From Actinomycetota bacterium (lineage in GTDB: Bacteria; Actinomycetota; Acidimicrobiia; Acidimicrobiales; Aldehydirespiratoraceae), in contig JAPOHW010000011.1 of assembly GCA_029979265.1 (NCBI GenBank), forward strand, positions 1 to 64,000: DNA of 64,000 nt, given 5' to 3'. Below, piece after piece: positions 36,799 to 45,329 of the stretch. A model generated the notes under the pieces. It worked only from the letters and a program-made list of their open reading frames with translations. It was not told the origin of the DNA and searched no databases. A program made the translations under genes and the position numbers. Position 1 is the stretch's first letter. The number at the start of each line of letters is the position of its first letter.

Positions 36799-37919
36799 GC
36801 AATGGCGCTGCTCCGGTGGGCAGCGACGAACGCATCACCAACCTCGACACTGTGCGCGGCGTTGCAACCCTCGGAATCTTGGCGATGAACGCCGTGTCGT
36901 TCGGGCTTCCTGCCCCCGCCTACTTCAACATCGACTATGCCGGTTCGCAGACGCTGCTCGACCGGGCGGTCGGCATCATCGGCGAGATCCTCATCGATCA
37001 GAAAGCGATGGGACTCTTCTCGTTGCTGTTCGGTGCCGGCATCGTGCTGTTCGCCGATCGGGCCGAACAGCACGGTCGCCGGCCGGTACTGCTCAGTCTG
37101 TGGCGGAACCTTCTGCTCTTCGGCATCGGCCTCGTTCACGCCGCCTTCTGGGTCGGCGACGTCCTCACCCTCTACGCCCTGTGCTCGCCGATTCTGCTTC
37201 TTCTCCGGAAGCGATCGGGTCGGACCCTCTTCATCACAGGCGCCGCCTGTCTCGCAGTGTCGGCACTCTGGATGACGGGGACCCAGATGGTCATCGATCC
37301 GTCCGCCGATCTGGGTGACTACTGGCTGAACGAGCGCGTTGCGATGAGCGATCCCGTCGGGTTGGCCTTCATCGTCGACTTCGGCGGCCGTGGTCTCGGA
37401 ATGATGCTGATCGGTGTCGCGCTGTTTCGAACCGAGATCGTGCAGGGCACACGACCGGCAGCCTTCTACCGGCGACTGGCACTCGGTGGACTCGGAATCG
37501 GTCTGCCGCTGTCGATCGCCGGCGTGGTGATCCACTCGTCGAACAACTGGAACGGTGACGTCGCTCTGATCGGTGCTGTTCCGAACATTCTTGCAACGGC
37601 ACCACTGGCAATCGGCTACATGGCGCTGATCACCCTGTGGAACCAGGGGCGTACGACATGGCTCCACGAACGGGTGCGAGCTGTTGGCCGCATGGCGCTC
37701 ACCAACTACCTCACCCAGACGATGCTCGGCTTGCTCGTGCTCGACGGCGTCTTCGAGTTCGGCACGTTGGGACGCACACAGCTCCTGGTGTTCGTCGTCG
37801 GTGTGTGGACAGCGCAGCTTGCGTGGTCGCGACCATGGCTTTCGCGGTTCTGCTTCGGACCCGTCGAGTGGCTGTGGCGGGTCGCCACCTACCGGCGGCT
37901 CCAGCCCATTCGACGCTGA
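36795..37919 (+). CDS. DUF418 family membrane protein
   Basis: 374 residues with about nine membrane helices. It starts with a polar ITNLDTVRGVATLGILAMNAVSFGLP, typical of DUF418, and carries the C-terminal domain with VGRMALTNYLTQTM and FGPVEWLWRVATY. The family resembles acyltransferase-3 membrane proteins but has no proven activity. Translationally coupled to the LOG gene. Confidence 0.88.
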   Translation: MSNGAAPVGSDERITNLDTVRGVATLGILAMNAVSFGLPAPAYFNIDYAGSQTLLDRAVGIIGEILIDQKAMGLFSLLFGAGIVLFADRAEQHGRRPVLLSLWRNLLLFGIGLVHAAFWVGDVLTLYALCSPILLLLRKRSGRTLFITGAACLAVSALWMTGTQMVIDPSADLGDYWLNERVAMSDPVGLAFIVDFGGRGLGMMLIGVALFRTEIVQGTRPAAFYRRLALGGLGIGLPLSIAGVVIHSSNNWNGDVALIGAVPNILATAPLAIGYMALITLWNQGRTTWLHERVRAVGRMALTNYLTQTMLGLLVLDGVFEFGTLGRTQLLVFVVGVWTAQLAWSRPWLSRFCFGPVEWLWRVATYRRLQPIRR

Positions 37920-37998
37920 GGTATGCGACCGACGCTCAGGTTTCCGACATCGGAGCCGAGATTGGTGTGGCCCCGTGGTTCCGTGCCAGCCTCTCGAC

Positions 37999-39351
37999 GT
38001 GACCACGACCGAGATGTACCTGCGAGGCAACTACGCCCCGATTGCCGAGGAGACGACGGCGTCAAACCTCCCGGTCACGGGAACGATCCCCCCTGAACTC
38101 GACGGCCGTTTGATCCGCAACGGCCCCAACCCTGTCGACGGCGGCGATCCCGCAGCCCATTGGTTCACCGGCACCGGCATGGTCCACGGCGTCCGTCTTC
38201 GCGACGGCCGGGCCGACTGGTACCGCAACCGCTACGTCGTTTCCGACCGGGTCAGCACTGCTCTGGGAAAGCCGGTGACACCGGGTCCTCGGTTCGGCGA
38301 GAGTGACGGCACCGCAAACACCAACGTGATCGGCCACGCCGGCATGACACTTGCGATCGTGGAGGCCGGCGGTCAGCCCGTGCTCCTGTCCGACGAACTC
38401 GAGACGATCGAACGCATCGACTTCAACGGGACCCTCGACGGCTCGTTCTCTGCGCACCCCAAGGTCGATCCGCTCACCGGAGAACTGCATGTCGCCGCCT
38501 ATCACTGGACCTGGGACTTCATCCGCTACCTGGTGGTGAATGCCGACGGCACCGGGGTCACCAAAAAGGTCGATGTTCCGGTCGGATACAGCCCGATGGT
38601 GCACGACATCCACATCACCGAGACCGCTGCGCTGCTCTTCGACTTCCCGTGTCGCTTCAACCTCGATGCTGCAATGGCTGGTCATCAGCTCCCCTATCTC
38701 TGGGTCGAGGACGAACCAGGGCGGGTTGGCGTGCTCCCACTCGACGGCGGCGCCGACGACGTTCGCTGGTGCGAGGTCGATCCCTGCTACGTCTTTCATC
38801 CCTGCAACGCGTTCGATCTCCCCGACGGTCGCATCCAGATGGAGGTTGCACGTCACCCGGCGATGTTTCGCACAGTCACCAATGGCCCTGCGGAGGGTGA
38901 CCCGACCTTCGAGCGTTGGACACTCGACCCGACGACAGGAACCACCCACGAAGAGCGCCTCGACGACCGGACCCATGAGTTCCCCCGGCATGACGAACGG
39001 CGCCTGGGACGCAGGGCTCGATATGGCTACACCGTCGGATTCACCGGCACCGAAGGCCCGGGGTACAAGCACGACCTCCAGACTGGCACGGTCCAGGTTC
39101 ATGATTTCGGTGCGGGACGGGCAACCCAGGAGATGGTGTTCGTCCCCCGAGACCCCGCTGCACCGATCGACGACCCCACCAATGAAGATGACGGGTGGGT
39201 CATGTCGTATGTCCACGATGCCAACACCGACACCGCTGACGTCGTGATCCTCGATGCTCAGGACTTCAGCGGTGAACCTGTCGCCACCGTGCACCTGCCC
39301 CAGCGAGTCCCGTTCGGGTTCCACGGCAACTGGGTGCCGACCGACCGCTGA
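37999..39351 (+). CDS. Carotenoid oxygenase (carotenoid cleavage dioxygenase family)
   Basis: 450-residue iron enzyme of the RPE65/CCD family with a seven-bladed propeller. The four iron histidines appear in SAHPKVDP, MVHDIHIT, CYVFHPCNAF and GFHGNWVP near the C-terminus. It cleaves carotenoids, apocarotenoids or related stilbenes with oxygen. Start choice is uncertain: GTG 37999 (VTTTEMYLRGNYAPIAEE) or ATG 38014. Neither has a clear ribosome site or TANNNT box. No carotenoid genes are nearby. Confidence 0.9.
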   Translation: MTTTEMYLRGNYAPIAEETTASNLPVTGTIPPELDGRLIRNGPNPVDGGDPAAHWFTGTGMVHGVRLRDGRADWYRNRYVVSDRVSTALGKPVTPGPRFGESDGTANTNVIGHAGMTLAIVEAGGQPVLLSDELETIERIDFNGTLDGSFSAHPKVDPLTGELHVAAYHWTWDFIRYLVVNADGTGVTKKVDVPVGYSPMVHDIHITETAALLFDFPCRFNLDAAMAGHQLPYLWVEDEPGRVGVLPLDGGADDVRWCEVDPCYVFHPCNAFDLPDGRIQMEVARHPAMFRTVTNGPAEGDPTFERWTLDPTTGTTHEERLDDRTHEFPRHDERRLGRRARYGYTVGFTGTEGPGYKHDLQTGTVQVHDFGAGRATQEMVFVPRDPAAPIDDPTNEDDGWVMSYVHDANTDTADVVILDAQDFSGEPVATVHLPQRVPFGFHGNWVPTDR

Positions 39352-39458
39352 GCCAACTTCAGTCCTTGGCGACGTCAGCACCCGACCGAAGGCCGACGCT
39401 CGCACCGAGGGTCGCTCTGCCCGGCACCTCTTTTCCGCTGCGTCGCTCGGTGGGAAAC

Positions 39459-39464
39459 TAAAAC
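39459..39464 (+). promoter_or_regulatory. Possible leaderless -10 box of the PNPOx-like gene
   Basis: TAAAAC, a variant lacking the final T, followed by six bases and the ATG at 39471. Confidence 0.3.
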
Positions 39465-39470
39465 GGTGGA

Positions 39471-40130
39471 ATGAACGTCGCCCCATCACCACGGACCCAG
39501 GTCCGTCGCGGTGCCAACCGCGCCGACTACGAGCAACGAACCATCCGCAGGATCCTCGACGCAGGCCTCATCGCTCATGTCGGTGTCCAAACCTCCGATG
39601 GGCCGCTGGTACTCCCAATGGCCTATGGCTGCGACGACGAGGCGCTCTACCTCCACGGTGCCGCTGCGAACCACCTCCTCGGCAGCGGCGCCGGCCATGA
39701 CATCTGCGCCTCGATCACCCTCCTCGACGGCTTGGTCATGGCCCGCACTCCATTCCACAACTCGATGAACTACCGCTCGGTGGTGGTACGAGGCCTCGCC
39801 ACCAAAATCACTGATCCTGCAGCAAAGCTTCAGGCGCTCCGCATCATCACCGATCATGTGGTTCCCAACTGGGACGTGGGCCGGCCAGTCTCCCCGACCG
39901 ACAATCGCAAGACTCTGGTGCTCCAGATGCCGTTGACCGAGGCGTCGGCCAAGATTCGAACCGGTGACCCGATCGATGAGGAACACGACGTCGAGGGCCC
40001 GTGGTGGGCAGGTGTCATCCCGCTCGAGACTCGCTTCCTCGCTCCACGCACGGCAGCCGACTGCGAAAGTTCCCGCCCGATTCCCGCCCACTATGTCGCC
40101 CTCGAGGGAACGCGGACCGACGAGCGTTAG
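39471..40130 (+). CDS. Flavin-binding split-barrel protein, pyridoxamine 5'-phosphate oxidase-like
   Basis: 219 residues. IRRILDAGLIAHVGVQTSDGPLVLPMAYGCDDEALYLHGAAANHLL is the start of the FMN-binding split barrel; the C-terminal part contains SAKIRTGDPIDEEHDVEGPWWAGVIPL, shared by a PNPOx-like subfamily often annotated as flavin-nucleotide-binding proteins. The electron donor and substrate are unknown. It converges with the Nudix gene with only one base between the two stops. Confidence 0.85.
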   Translation: MNVAPSPRTQVRRGANRADYEQRTIRRILDAGLIAHVGVQTSDGPLVLPMAYGCDDEALYLHGAAANHLLGSGAGHDICASITLLDGLVMARTPFHNSMNYRSVVVRGLATKITDPAAKLQALRIITDHVVPNWDVGRPVSPTDNRKTLVLQMPLTEASAKIRTGDPIDEEHDVEGPWWAGVIPLETRFLAPRTAADCESSRPIPAHYVALEGTRTDER

Positions 40131-40131
40131 C

Positions 40132-40869
40132 TCAACCCGGGCCGCCGAGAATCCGCGCGTCGGTGTCGGTGGCGATCGCCAGCAACTGCCGCAGCATCGA
40201 GCCGGTGGCTCCCCAGATGGTGTCGCCTTCGATCTCGAAAAACGTGAGTGCTCGCACGCCATACTCACGAAAACCCCAGATCTCTTCGCGCCACACGTCG
40301 TCGCGCAACAATTCGCCGAGGGCCACGTGGACGATCGTCTCGACCTCTGCAGGCGACGCAACGTAGAGGTCCGGCTTGGTCTGCGCAACGGCCACGAACG
40401 GATGGATCAGGCTCTGCGAACCGACCGTCACGAAGCGATCGAGCTCACCGATACATGTGACCGCGGACGGGTCGAGTGCAACCTCTTCCTCGGCTTCCCG
40501 CAGGGCCGTGCACCACAGATCGGGGTCTGCTTCGTCCTTTCGGCCACCCGGAAAGGAGACCTCGTGCGCGTGACTCCGCATTCGGGGTGATCGCCGGGTG
40601 AGCACGACGTGAGGCTCGCCCGCCTCCTCGTAGAGGACGCACAGCACGGCAGACTCCCGCGTCGTCGGCGCCATCAGTCCAACGTTGGTCGGAGGCCGAC
40701 GCGCATCGAGCCGCGTCGCAAGTGCGTCGAGGGACAGCCGACGATCCGACTCCGGCAGTTCAGACCAGGGCGGCGGGCCACCCAGCTCGGCGTCGGCCGG
40801 ACGCGGGATGTGCTGCGGCCCTCCCCGCCCGGGGGGCGGCGCAAACAGGCGGGCCGGTCGATCGTTCAG
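40132..40869 (-). CDS. Nudix hydrolase, CoA-pyrophosphatase type, probable CTG start
   Basis: 245 residues if read from CTG 40869. The Nudix box is GGRKDEADPDLWCTALREAEEEV with LIHPF further on; this subgroup hydrolyses coenzyme A and related pyrophosphates. The first ATG in frame is at 40674, but the 65 codons before it encode a family-like N-terminal region (GGPQHIPRPADAELGG, then RLSLDALATRL) that contains no ATG, GTG or TTG. CTG 40869 overlaps the stop of the preceding small gene as CTGA, in the same way ATGA and GTGA overlaps are used elsewhere here. The start is therefore inferred. Confidence 0.8.
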   Translation of the reverse strand: MNDRPARLFAPPPGRGGPQHIPRPADAELGGPPPWSELPESDRRLSLDALATRLDARRPPTNVGLMAPTTRESAVLCVLYEEAGEPHVVLTRRSPRMRSHAHEVSFPGGRKDEADPDLWCTALREAEEEVALDPSAVTCIGELDRFVTVGSQSLIHPFVAVAQTKPDLYVASPAEVETIVHVALGELLRDDVWREEIWGFREYGVRALTFFEIEGDTIWGATGSMLRQLLAIATDTDARILGGPG

Positions 40870-41015
40870 GACTGATCCTCGAGCAGTGACTTCAGCAGGT
40901 CGGGCATACCACCGGTCTTGAGGTTGCTCAGTACCTTGCCCGGTGGCGTGTCACCGCGCTCCCACTCCTCCCAGAACCCGAGGAGCTTGGCAGGGTCAGG
41001 TGTCGGCTTGTCCAT
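40866..41015 (-). CDS. Small conserved protein (49 residues) between tilS and nudix
   Basis: 49-residue acidic protein, MDKPTPDPAKLLGFWEEWER at the start, then GDTPPGKVLSNLKTGGMPDLLKSLLE. Short proteins of this pattern (W-x-x-W-E-x-G, P-G-x-V, L-K-T-G-G) occur in many actinobacteria; their role is unknown. It overlaps the tilS stop by 20 bases and its own stop overlaps the CTG of the Nudix gene, so all three are likely translationally coupled. Confidence 0.75.
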   Translation of the reverse strand: MDKPTPDPAKLLGFWEEWERGDTPPGKVLSNLKTGGMPDLLKSLLEDQS

Positions 41016-41883
41016 TCGGTGAGGCTAGCGAGATCGAGAGCTTCCCTTGCGACCGGGCGATCCGATGACCGCCCACGGTTTCGGCGGCCCGATGGTTGCC
41101 GTGAACGACCTGAAGCACCCGCTCGATCGTGGCACTGTCGACCGGGTACGGATCGCTCGTCGTTGCCTGGATCCAGGATCGCAGCGCCTCGGATGCGACT
41201 GCTCTCGGAGCAGTCCGCAACGCAGCGACGTCTGTGGGGTCGAGTGCTGCGGCGGCGGCCTCCACAACGTCGAGTGCGTCGGAGATGAGGTCGGCGTGAC
41301 GGTTGAGGATCGGCACCGGATCGCGCCCGAGAGCGCTGGCGATCTCGGGTAAAACCCGCAGACGCACAGCGGCGCGGTGATTGGACGTGTCCTGGTTGGT
41401 TTCGTCCTCACACGGTGCGATCCCAGCCTCCTCGCACACCGCCATCGTCTCGGCTCTCGTGAGCTCGAGAATCGGCCGGTGAGCGGATTGCATTCGCACT
41501 GCGCTGCCGGCCAAGCCGGCTCCGCGCAACAGGTTCAAGAGCACCGTCTCGGCTCGGTCGTTCGCAGTGTGGCCGACACAGACCCCGGCGGGCAGTGCGT
41601 GGTACCGCGCCGCACGAGCGCGCGCTTCGAAGTTCGGCCCCGGGTCGAGCTCGAGTCGGCGGAGCTCGAAGGGCACACACCATGCAGCTGCGAGCGCCTC
41701 GACGAACGCAGCATCGGCATCGGCCCCGGGGCGGACACCATGGTGGATGTGCCAGATGGTGAACGGCCGCTCGGCAATCCTCGCCAGCACAGCCATGGCG
41801 ACACTGTCGGCACCACCACTCACGCCGAGGTGAAGCTCACCGTCGGGGAAGGCGCATCGGTCGAGCAGGTCGGCCGTGGCCAT
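40996..41883 (-). CDS. tilS: tRNA(Ile)-lysidine synthetase TilS
   Basis: 295-residue PP-loop ATPase that adds lysine to cytidine 34 of tRNA-Ile so that it reads AUA. The PP-loop is LGVSGGADSVAMAVLA near residue 18, followed by HIHHGVRPGADADA and VGHTANDRAETVLLNLLRGAGLAG. The C-terminal domain of longer enzymes is reduced. hpt and ftsH, its usual downstream neighbours, are absent. It starts four bases after the metalloprotease stop. Confidence 0.93.
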   Translation of the reverse strand: MATADLLDRCAFPDGELHLGVSGGADSVAMAVLARIAERPFTIWHIHHGVRPGADADAAFVEALAAAWCVPFELRRLELDPGPNFEARARAARYHALPAGVCVGHTANDRAETVLLNLLRGAGLAGSAVRMQSAHRPILELTRAETMAVCEEAGIAPCEDETNQDTSNHRAAVRLRVLPEIASALGRDPVPILNRHADLISDALDVVEAAAAALDPTDVAALRTAPRAVASEALRSWIQATTSDPYPVDSATIERVLQVVHGNHRAAETVGGHRIARSQGKLSISLASPNGQADT

Positions 41884-41887
41884 CGAT

Positions 41888-42955
41888 TCAGGCGGCGACG
41901 GAGGACGCTCGGACCCGGTCGATCCAGAGCTGCGGTTCGCGGATCTCGGCGATCGACGGCACGTTTGCCGGTTCGGACCAGGCGAGGTCCATCAGTGCTG
42001 CACCGCCGGCCTTCTCGACCTCGGCGATGAACGATTCGCCCTCGGCGTATTGCTTGAGCTTGGCCTCGAAGCCGGCGAGCCGTTGGAACACCTTGGTGAA
42101 ACCACTGGCTCCCATACGCCGATTGCGCAGGACGCGGGCGAAACGCTCTTGCGATGGAATCAGTCCGTGTCCGGCCCGGTCCATGGTGACGTCACCGTGG
42201 CCCTCGAGCAGGCTCATGAGGCCGGCGACCTCGTTGATCACCTCGAGCTGCTCCTCGGAGGCGAACAGCGCCATGATGCCGCCCTGATCCATCGGATCTT
42301 CACCACGCCTGCGAGCTTCGACCAAGCGCTGTGCAGCAGCAAGGAACCGCTTGGGATCGGGATCGACAGACTCCATCGTGCCATTGACCAGCCCGAGGAA
42401 GTGTTCACGCATCCAGGGCACACCGGTGAACTGGGCCCGATGGGTGACTTCGTGCAATGCGAGCCACAACCGAAACTCATCCGGCGGAAAGGCGTAACGC
42501 TTCTCGAGTGCCAGGACATTCGGCGCCACGTAGTAGACGATGTCCTGTTCCTCGGGCTTTTCGTCCTCGATCACGAGCAAGTCGTATTGACCGAGCACCC
42601 GAGTCGACATCCAACCGAGCATTGCCCCGAGTTCGGCGCCGGCGAACTTGGGTCCGATGGTCGACGTCTTGTCGTCCATCTTGTCTTCGAGCTTGTCGGT
42701 GACCGGCTTCAGCAGCCGCTGGAACGACGCAAGATTGGCATCGACCCAACCCGCTCGATCCGTGACCCGACCACGTGCGTTGCCCGAAAGCGAGCGGAGA
42801 CCGGTGCACGCAGCGACAAGGTCTTCGGCTTGCGCGGTGTAGCGGTCGAAATCTTCCTCGAGTCCGTCGCGGTAGCGCGCTGCGGTGTACGGCTCGCGAC
42901 CGGCGACCTTCCTGGCGACGGTGCGGGCGACGTCCCAATCGACGGCGCCACTCAT
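41888..42955 (-). CDS. Zinc-dependent metalloprotease, DUF2342 family
   Basis: 355 residues. The zinc motif HEVTHRAQF lies near residue 167, in the context LWLALHEVTHRAQFTGVPWMREH, a pattern of the DUF2342 family often named after coenzyme F420 biosynthesis. The actual substrate is not known. A conserved partner of tilS in actinobacteria, here one base after a small membrane protein gene and four bases before tilS. Confidence 0.88.
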   Translation of the reverse strand: MSGAVDWDVARTVARKVAGREPYTAARYRDGLEEDFDRYTAQAEDLVAACTGLRSLSGNARGRVTDRAGWVDANLASFQRLLKPVTDKLEDKMDDKTSTIGPKFAGAELGAMLGWMSTRVLGQYDLLVIEDEKPEEQDIVYYVAPNVLALEKRYAFPPDEFRLWLALHEVTHRAQFTGVPWMREHFLGLVNGTMESVDPDPKRFLAAAQRLVEARRRGEDPMDQGGIMALFASEEQLEVINEVAGLMSLLEGHGDVTMDRAGHGLIPSQERFARVLRNRRMGASGFTKVFQRLAGFEAKLKQYAEGESFIAEVEKAGGAALMDLAWSEPANVPSIAEIREPQLWIDRVRASSVAA

Positions 42956-42956
42956 G

Positions 42957-43085
42957 TCAGTCGCGCGGGTAACGCTGGCGGGTCACCTGGGCGAGATACC
43001 CACCGACAGAGGCGACGATCGCCACGATTGCCGAGACAGCGAGTACCGGAGCGATCCAGAAGTGCCAGACGACTGCAGAAAACAT
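42957..43085 (-). CDS. Small single-span membrane protein (42 residues)
   Basis: 42 residues: a short polar start (MFSAVVWHFW), one hydrophobic helix of about 22 residues (IAPVLAVSAIVAIVASVGGYL) and a basic tail QVTRQRYPRD, suggesting an N-out, C-in helix. It heads the metalloprotease-tilS operon, one base from the metalloprotease ATG, and has TACACT seven bases before its ATG. Role unknown; it may bring the protease to the membrane. Confidence 0.75.
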   Translation of the reverse strand: MFSAVVWHFWIAPVLAVSAIVAIVASVGGYLAQVTRQRYPRD

Positions 43086-43092
43086 GCTCGCG

Positions 43093-43098
43093 AGTGTA
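43093..43098 (-). promoter_or_regulatory. Leaderless -10 box of the small membrane protein operon
   Basis: TACACT on the minus strand, seven bases before the ATG at 43085. Confidence 0.5.
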
Positions 43099-43123
43099 GA
43101 CGCCCTGGCTGCCCGACCCGCAG

Positions 43124-43930
43124 TCAGGCGCCCGAGACGGCCACGTCGACGACGACCCCCCAGTGATCGGACGGCACGACACCATCGATCGCCGTCATCG
43201 CGAAACGCTCGGCCTGCACGGGATTGCCGTGGGGGCGTCGGCGCGGCCACGAAATCAACACATAGTCGAGTCGGCGCTCCGGCCACGCCGAATCGTTGAC
43301 GTACGGGTTCGACGCAGAGTAGGTCGCTCCGCTGCCGGTACCGAACAGTTCCCAGGCGTCGGAGAAGACGAGTCCGGGGACTGCGCCGGCAGATCGGCCA
43401 GTCAGACGCCGGATCTCGTCGCTGTCGGGCACGGCGTTCAGATCGCCGACGAGTGCCGGTGGCAGCAGCCGATCCGGGGCGGCCTCACGACGCTCGGCGA
43501 TCAGCCGAGCGATCTCGTCGAGTTGTCGACACCGCAGCGCGCTCTGATCGAAGCCGTGCGACAGGTGGGTGGTGAAAACGTCCCATGGGCCAACCGGTGT
43601 CTCGATCTCGGCCCAGACCACCGTGCGATGTTTGGGTGCGGTTCCCACATCGAGGAACGCCCACCCCGAGTCGGTGATGGGCCACCGCGACACGACAGCG
43701 TTCACCACACTGAAACGATCGTCCTCGCCGCCGGGTGCCGCCGCCACGAAGTACCCGAGTTCGTCTCGCAGCCACGCGATCTGGTCGGGCTCGCGCCCAC
43801 ACAGCTCCTGCAATCCCACGACATCGGGGGCGACGGATCGCAACGTCGCGGCGATGGCCGGCGTTCGAGCCTCGAGGTCGCCATTGCGCCACCAGGTGTT
43901 CCACGTGGCGAGACGCAACGTTGCAACCAT
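43124..43930 (-). CDS. Endonuclease/exonuclease/phosphatase family protein
   Basis: 268-residue EEP-fold hydrolase, the DNase I-like superfamily. Motifs are LATWNTWW at the start, VVGLQELCGREPDQIAWL, VVWAEIETP with THLSHGF, VGDLNAVPDSDEIRRL and the final SDHWGVVVDV. No signal peptide. Substrate could be DNA, an inositol phosphate or a lipid; the sequence does not decide. Confidence 0.88.
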   Translation of the reverse strand: MVATLRLATWNTWWRNGDLEARTPAIAATLRSVAPDVVGLQELCGREPDQIAWLRDELGYFVAAAPGGEDDRFSVVNAVVSRWPITDSGWAFLDVGTAPKHRTVVWAEIETPVGPWDVFTTHLSHGFDQSALRCRQLDEIARLIAERREAAPDRLLPPALVGDLNAVPDSDEIRRLTGRSAGAVPGLVFSDAWELFGTGSGATYSASNPYVNDSAWPERRLDYVLISWPRRRPHGNPVQAERFAMTAIDGVVPSDHWGVVVDVAVSGA

Positions 43931-43938
43931 GGCGCTCG

Positions 43939-43944
43939 ACGCTA
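43939..43944 (-). promoter_or_regulatory. Leaderless -10 box of the EEP gene
   Basis: TAGCGT on the minus strand, eight bases before the ATG at 43930. Confidence 0.5.
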
Positions 43945-43996
43945 CCCCCTGGTCACCGAGTCCTCGTTGGTTCTCGACGACCCAGGCGTTGCGTCC

Positions 43997-44179
43997 TCAG
44001 TCGTCGAGGATTTTGCCTCGCATGCGGGGCACCACCATGGGCGCATGCAGTGAGCAGAACTCTTGGTCGTTGTAGCGACTGAGTTGGGTTTCACATTCCG
44101 GTTCGAGGCAGACACGGCCCGCGTCACTGACCGGGAGGTTTCGTTCGATGCTGGTGAATTTCTCTCCGATGACCCGCAT
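43997..44179 (-). CDS. Small Cys-rich, putative zinc-binding protein (60 residues)
   Basis: 60 residues. The centre CLEPECETQLSRYNDQEFCS is followed by LHAPM: two CxxxxC/CxxH pairs that could bind one zinc. Small actinobacterial proteins with C-x-x-x-x-C-x-x-x-L-S-x-Y-N-x-x-x-x-C-x-x-H are common, but unnamed. It starts MRVIGEKFTSIERNLPVSDAG at ATG 44179; no clear start signal is visible. Downstream gene is the EEP nuclease. Confidence 0.65.
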   Translation of the reverse strand: MRVIGEKFTSIERNLPVSDAGRVCLEPECETQLSRYNDQEFCSLHAPMVVPRMRGKILDD

Positions 44180-44210
44180 GTCGGGTACAACGGAGCGACA
44201 ACGTGCTGCG

Positions 44211-44229
44211 GTTCCACTCGTCATGGAAC
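44211..44229. promoter_or_regulatory. Inverted repeat in a divergent promoter
   Basis: GTTCCA-N7-TGGAAC between the Cys-rich protein gene and the MDR dehydrogenase gene. It could be an operator for either. Confidence 0.35.
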
Positions 44230-44261
44230 TGTCACGAAGCAATCCCGTTGGGGAGTTCACC

Positions 44262-45329
44262 ATGACAGCCACCATGACCGCCGTTGTGACCGTTGGAACC
44301 GGCGGTTTCGAGATGCTCGAACTGCAGCAGGTACCGATTCCGGTGCCCGGAACCGGTGAGGTCCGGGTGAGGGTCCTCGCCGCCGGCGTGAACAACACCG
44401 AGATCAACACTCGGTTGGGCTGGTATTCCGCTTCGGTCACGAACTCGACCAGCGACACTGCATCCGATGCCGCCCGGGCCGACGCTGCGGTGCACCGCCC
44501 CGATGGCGGCTGGAACGATGCGACACCATGGCCGCTGATCCAGGGCACTGACTGCTGTGGCATCGTCGACGAACTTGGCGCTGGCGTCGACCCCTCCCTG
44601 CGTGGACGACGGGTGATCATCCGCGCCTGCATGCGTTCCGACGGCTGGGGTTCCCTCGAGAACGTCTGGATGGCGTCGGACTTCGACGGTGCATTCGCGG
44701 AGTATGTGAAGGTTCCGGCGTCAGAAGTGTTCCCTGTCGACTGTGACTGGAGCGACGCAGAACTCGGTGCGATCCCGTGCGCCTACGGAACCGCCGAGAA
44801 CATGATCCGGAGAGCTGGCGTCAGCCAAGGCGACCGAGTGCTCGTCACTGGCGCGTCGGGTGGCACCGGATCTGCTTCGGTGCAGCTTGCTCGTCGTCGC
44901 GGTGCACACGTCGTCGCCATGGCGTCGATCCAGAAGTTCGACGCCGTCCGCCGACTCGGTGCGCACGAGGTGATCGAACGAGGCACCATCCCCCACCCAC
45001 AGTCGTTCGACGTCGTGGTCGACAACGTGGCTGGACCCGGTTTTTCGGTGGCCCTCGACTCGGTTGCGCGCGGGGGTCGCTATGTGTCGTCAGGGGCCAT
45101 CGCTGGGCCGATCGTCGATCTCGACATGCGCACCTTCTACCTCCGAGACATCCACATGATCGGATGTACTGCATGGGACGAGCCGGTCTTTCCCGACCTC
45201 GTCGGCTACATCGAGCGAGGCGAGATCCGTCCTCTCATTGCCAAAACGTTCCCACTGACCGAGATCGTGAGAGCCCAACAGGAGTTCTTGACCAAGGCCC
45301 ACGTGGGCAAGTTCGTGCTGATCCCCTGA
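44262..45329 (+). CDS. Zinc-type alcohol dehydrogenase-like (MDR) protein
   Basis: 355-residue oxidoreductase of the medium-chain dehydrogenase superfamily. It has the N-terminal GroES-like fold (VPGTGEVRVRVLAAGVNNTEINTRLGWY), a long insert at 60-90, the cofactor loop VLVTGASGGTGSASVQLARRRGA and a quinone-oxidoreductase-like C-terminus. The usual catalytic zinc cysteine is replaced (NNTEIN), so it may be a zinc-free quinone or enone reductase. ATG 44262 has GGGGAG upstream. Its stop abuts that of the anti-sigma gene. Confidence 0.88.
   Translation: MTATMTAVVTVGTGGFEMLELQQVPIPVPGTGEVRVRVLAAGVNNTEINTRLGWYSASVTNSTSDTASDAARADAAVHRPDGGWNDATPWPLIQGTDCCGIVDELGAGVDPSLRGRRVIIRACMRSDGWGSLENVWMASDFDGAFAEYVKVPASEVFPVDCDWSDAELGAIPCAYGTAENMIRRAGVSQGDRVLVTGASGGTGSASVQLARRRGAHVVAMASIQKFDAVRRLGAHEVIERGTIPHPQSFDVVVDNVAGPGFSVALDSVARGGRYVSSGAIAGPIVDLDMRTFYLRDIHMIGCTAWDEPVFPDLVGYIERGEIRPLIAKTFPLTEIVRAQQEFLTKAHVGKFVLIP

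Noticed and set aside
36195-38030. 611-residue minus-strand frame across LOG and DUF418 genes
   Set aside because: It spans two well-recognised plus-strand genes and their overlap; no domain can be seen in it.
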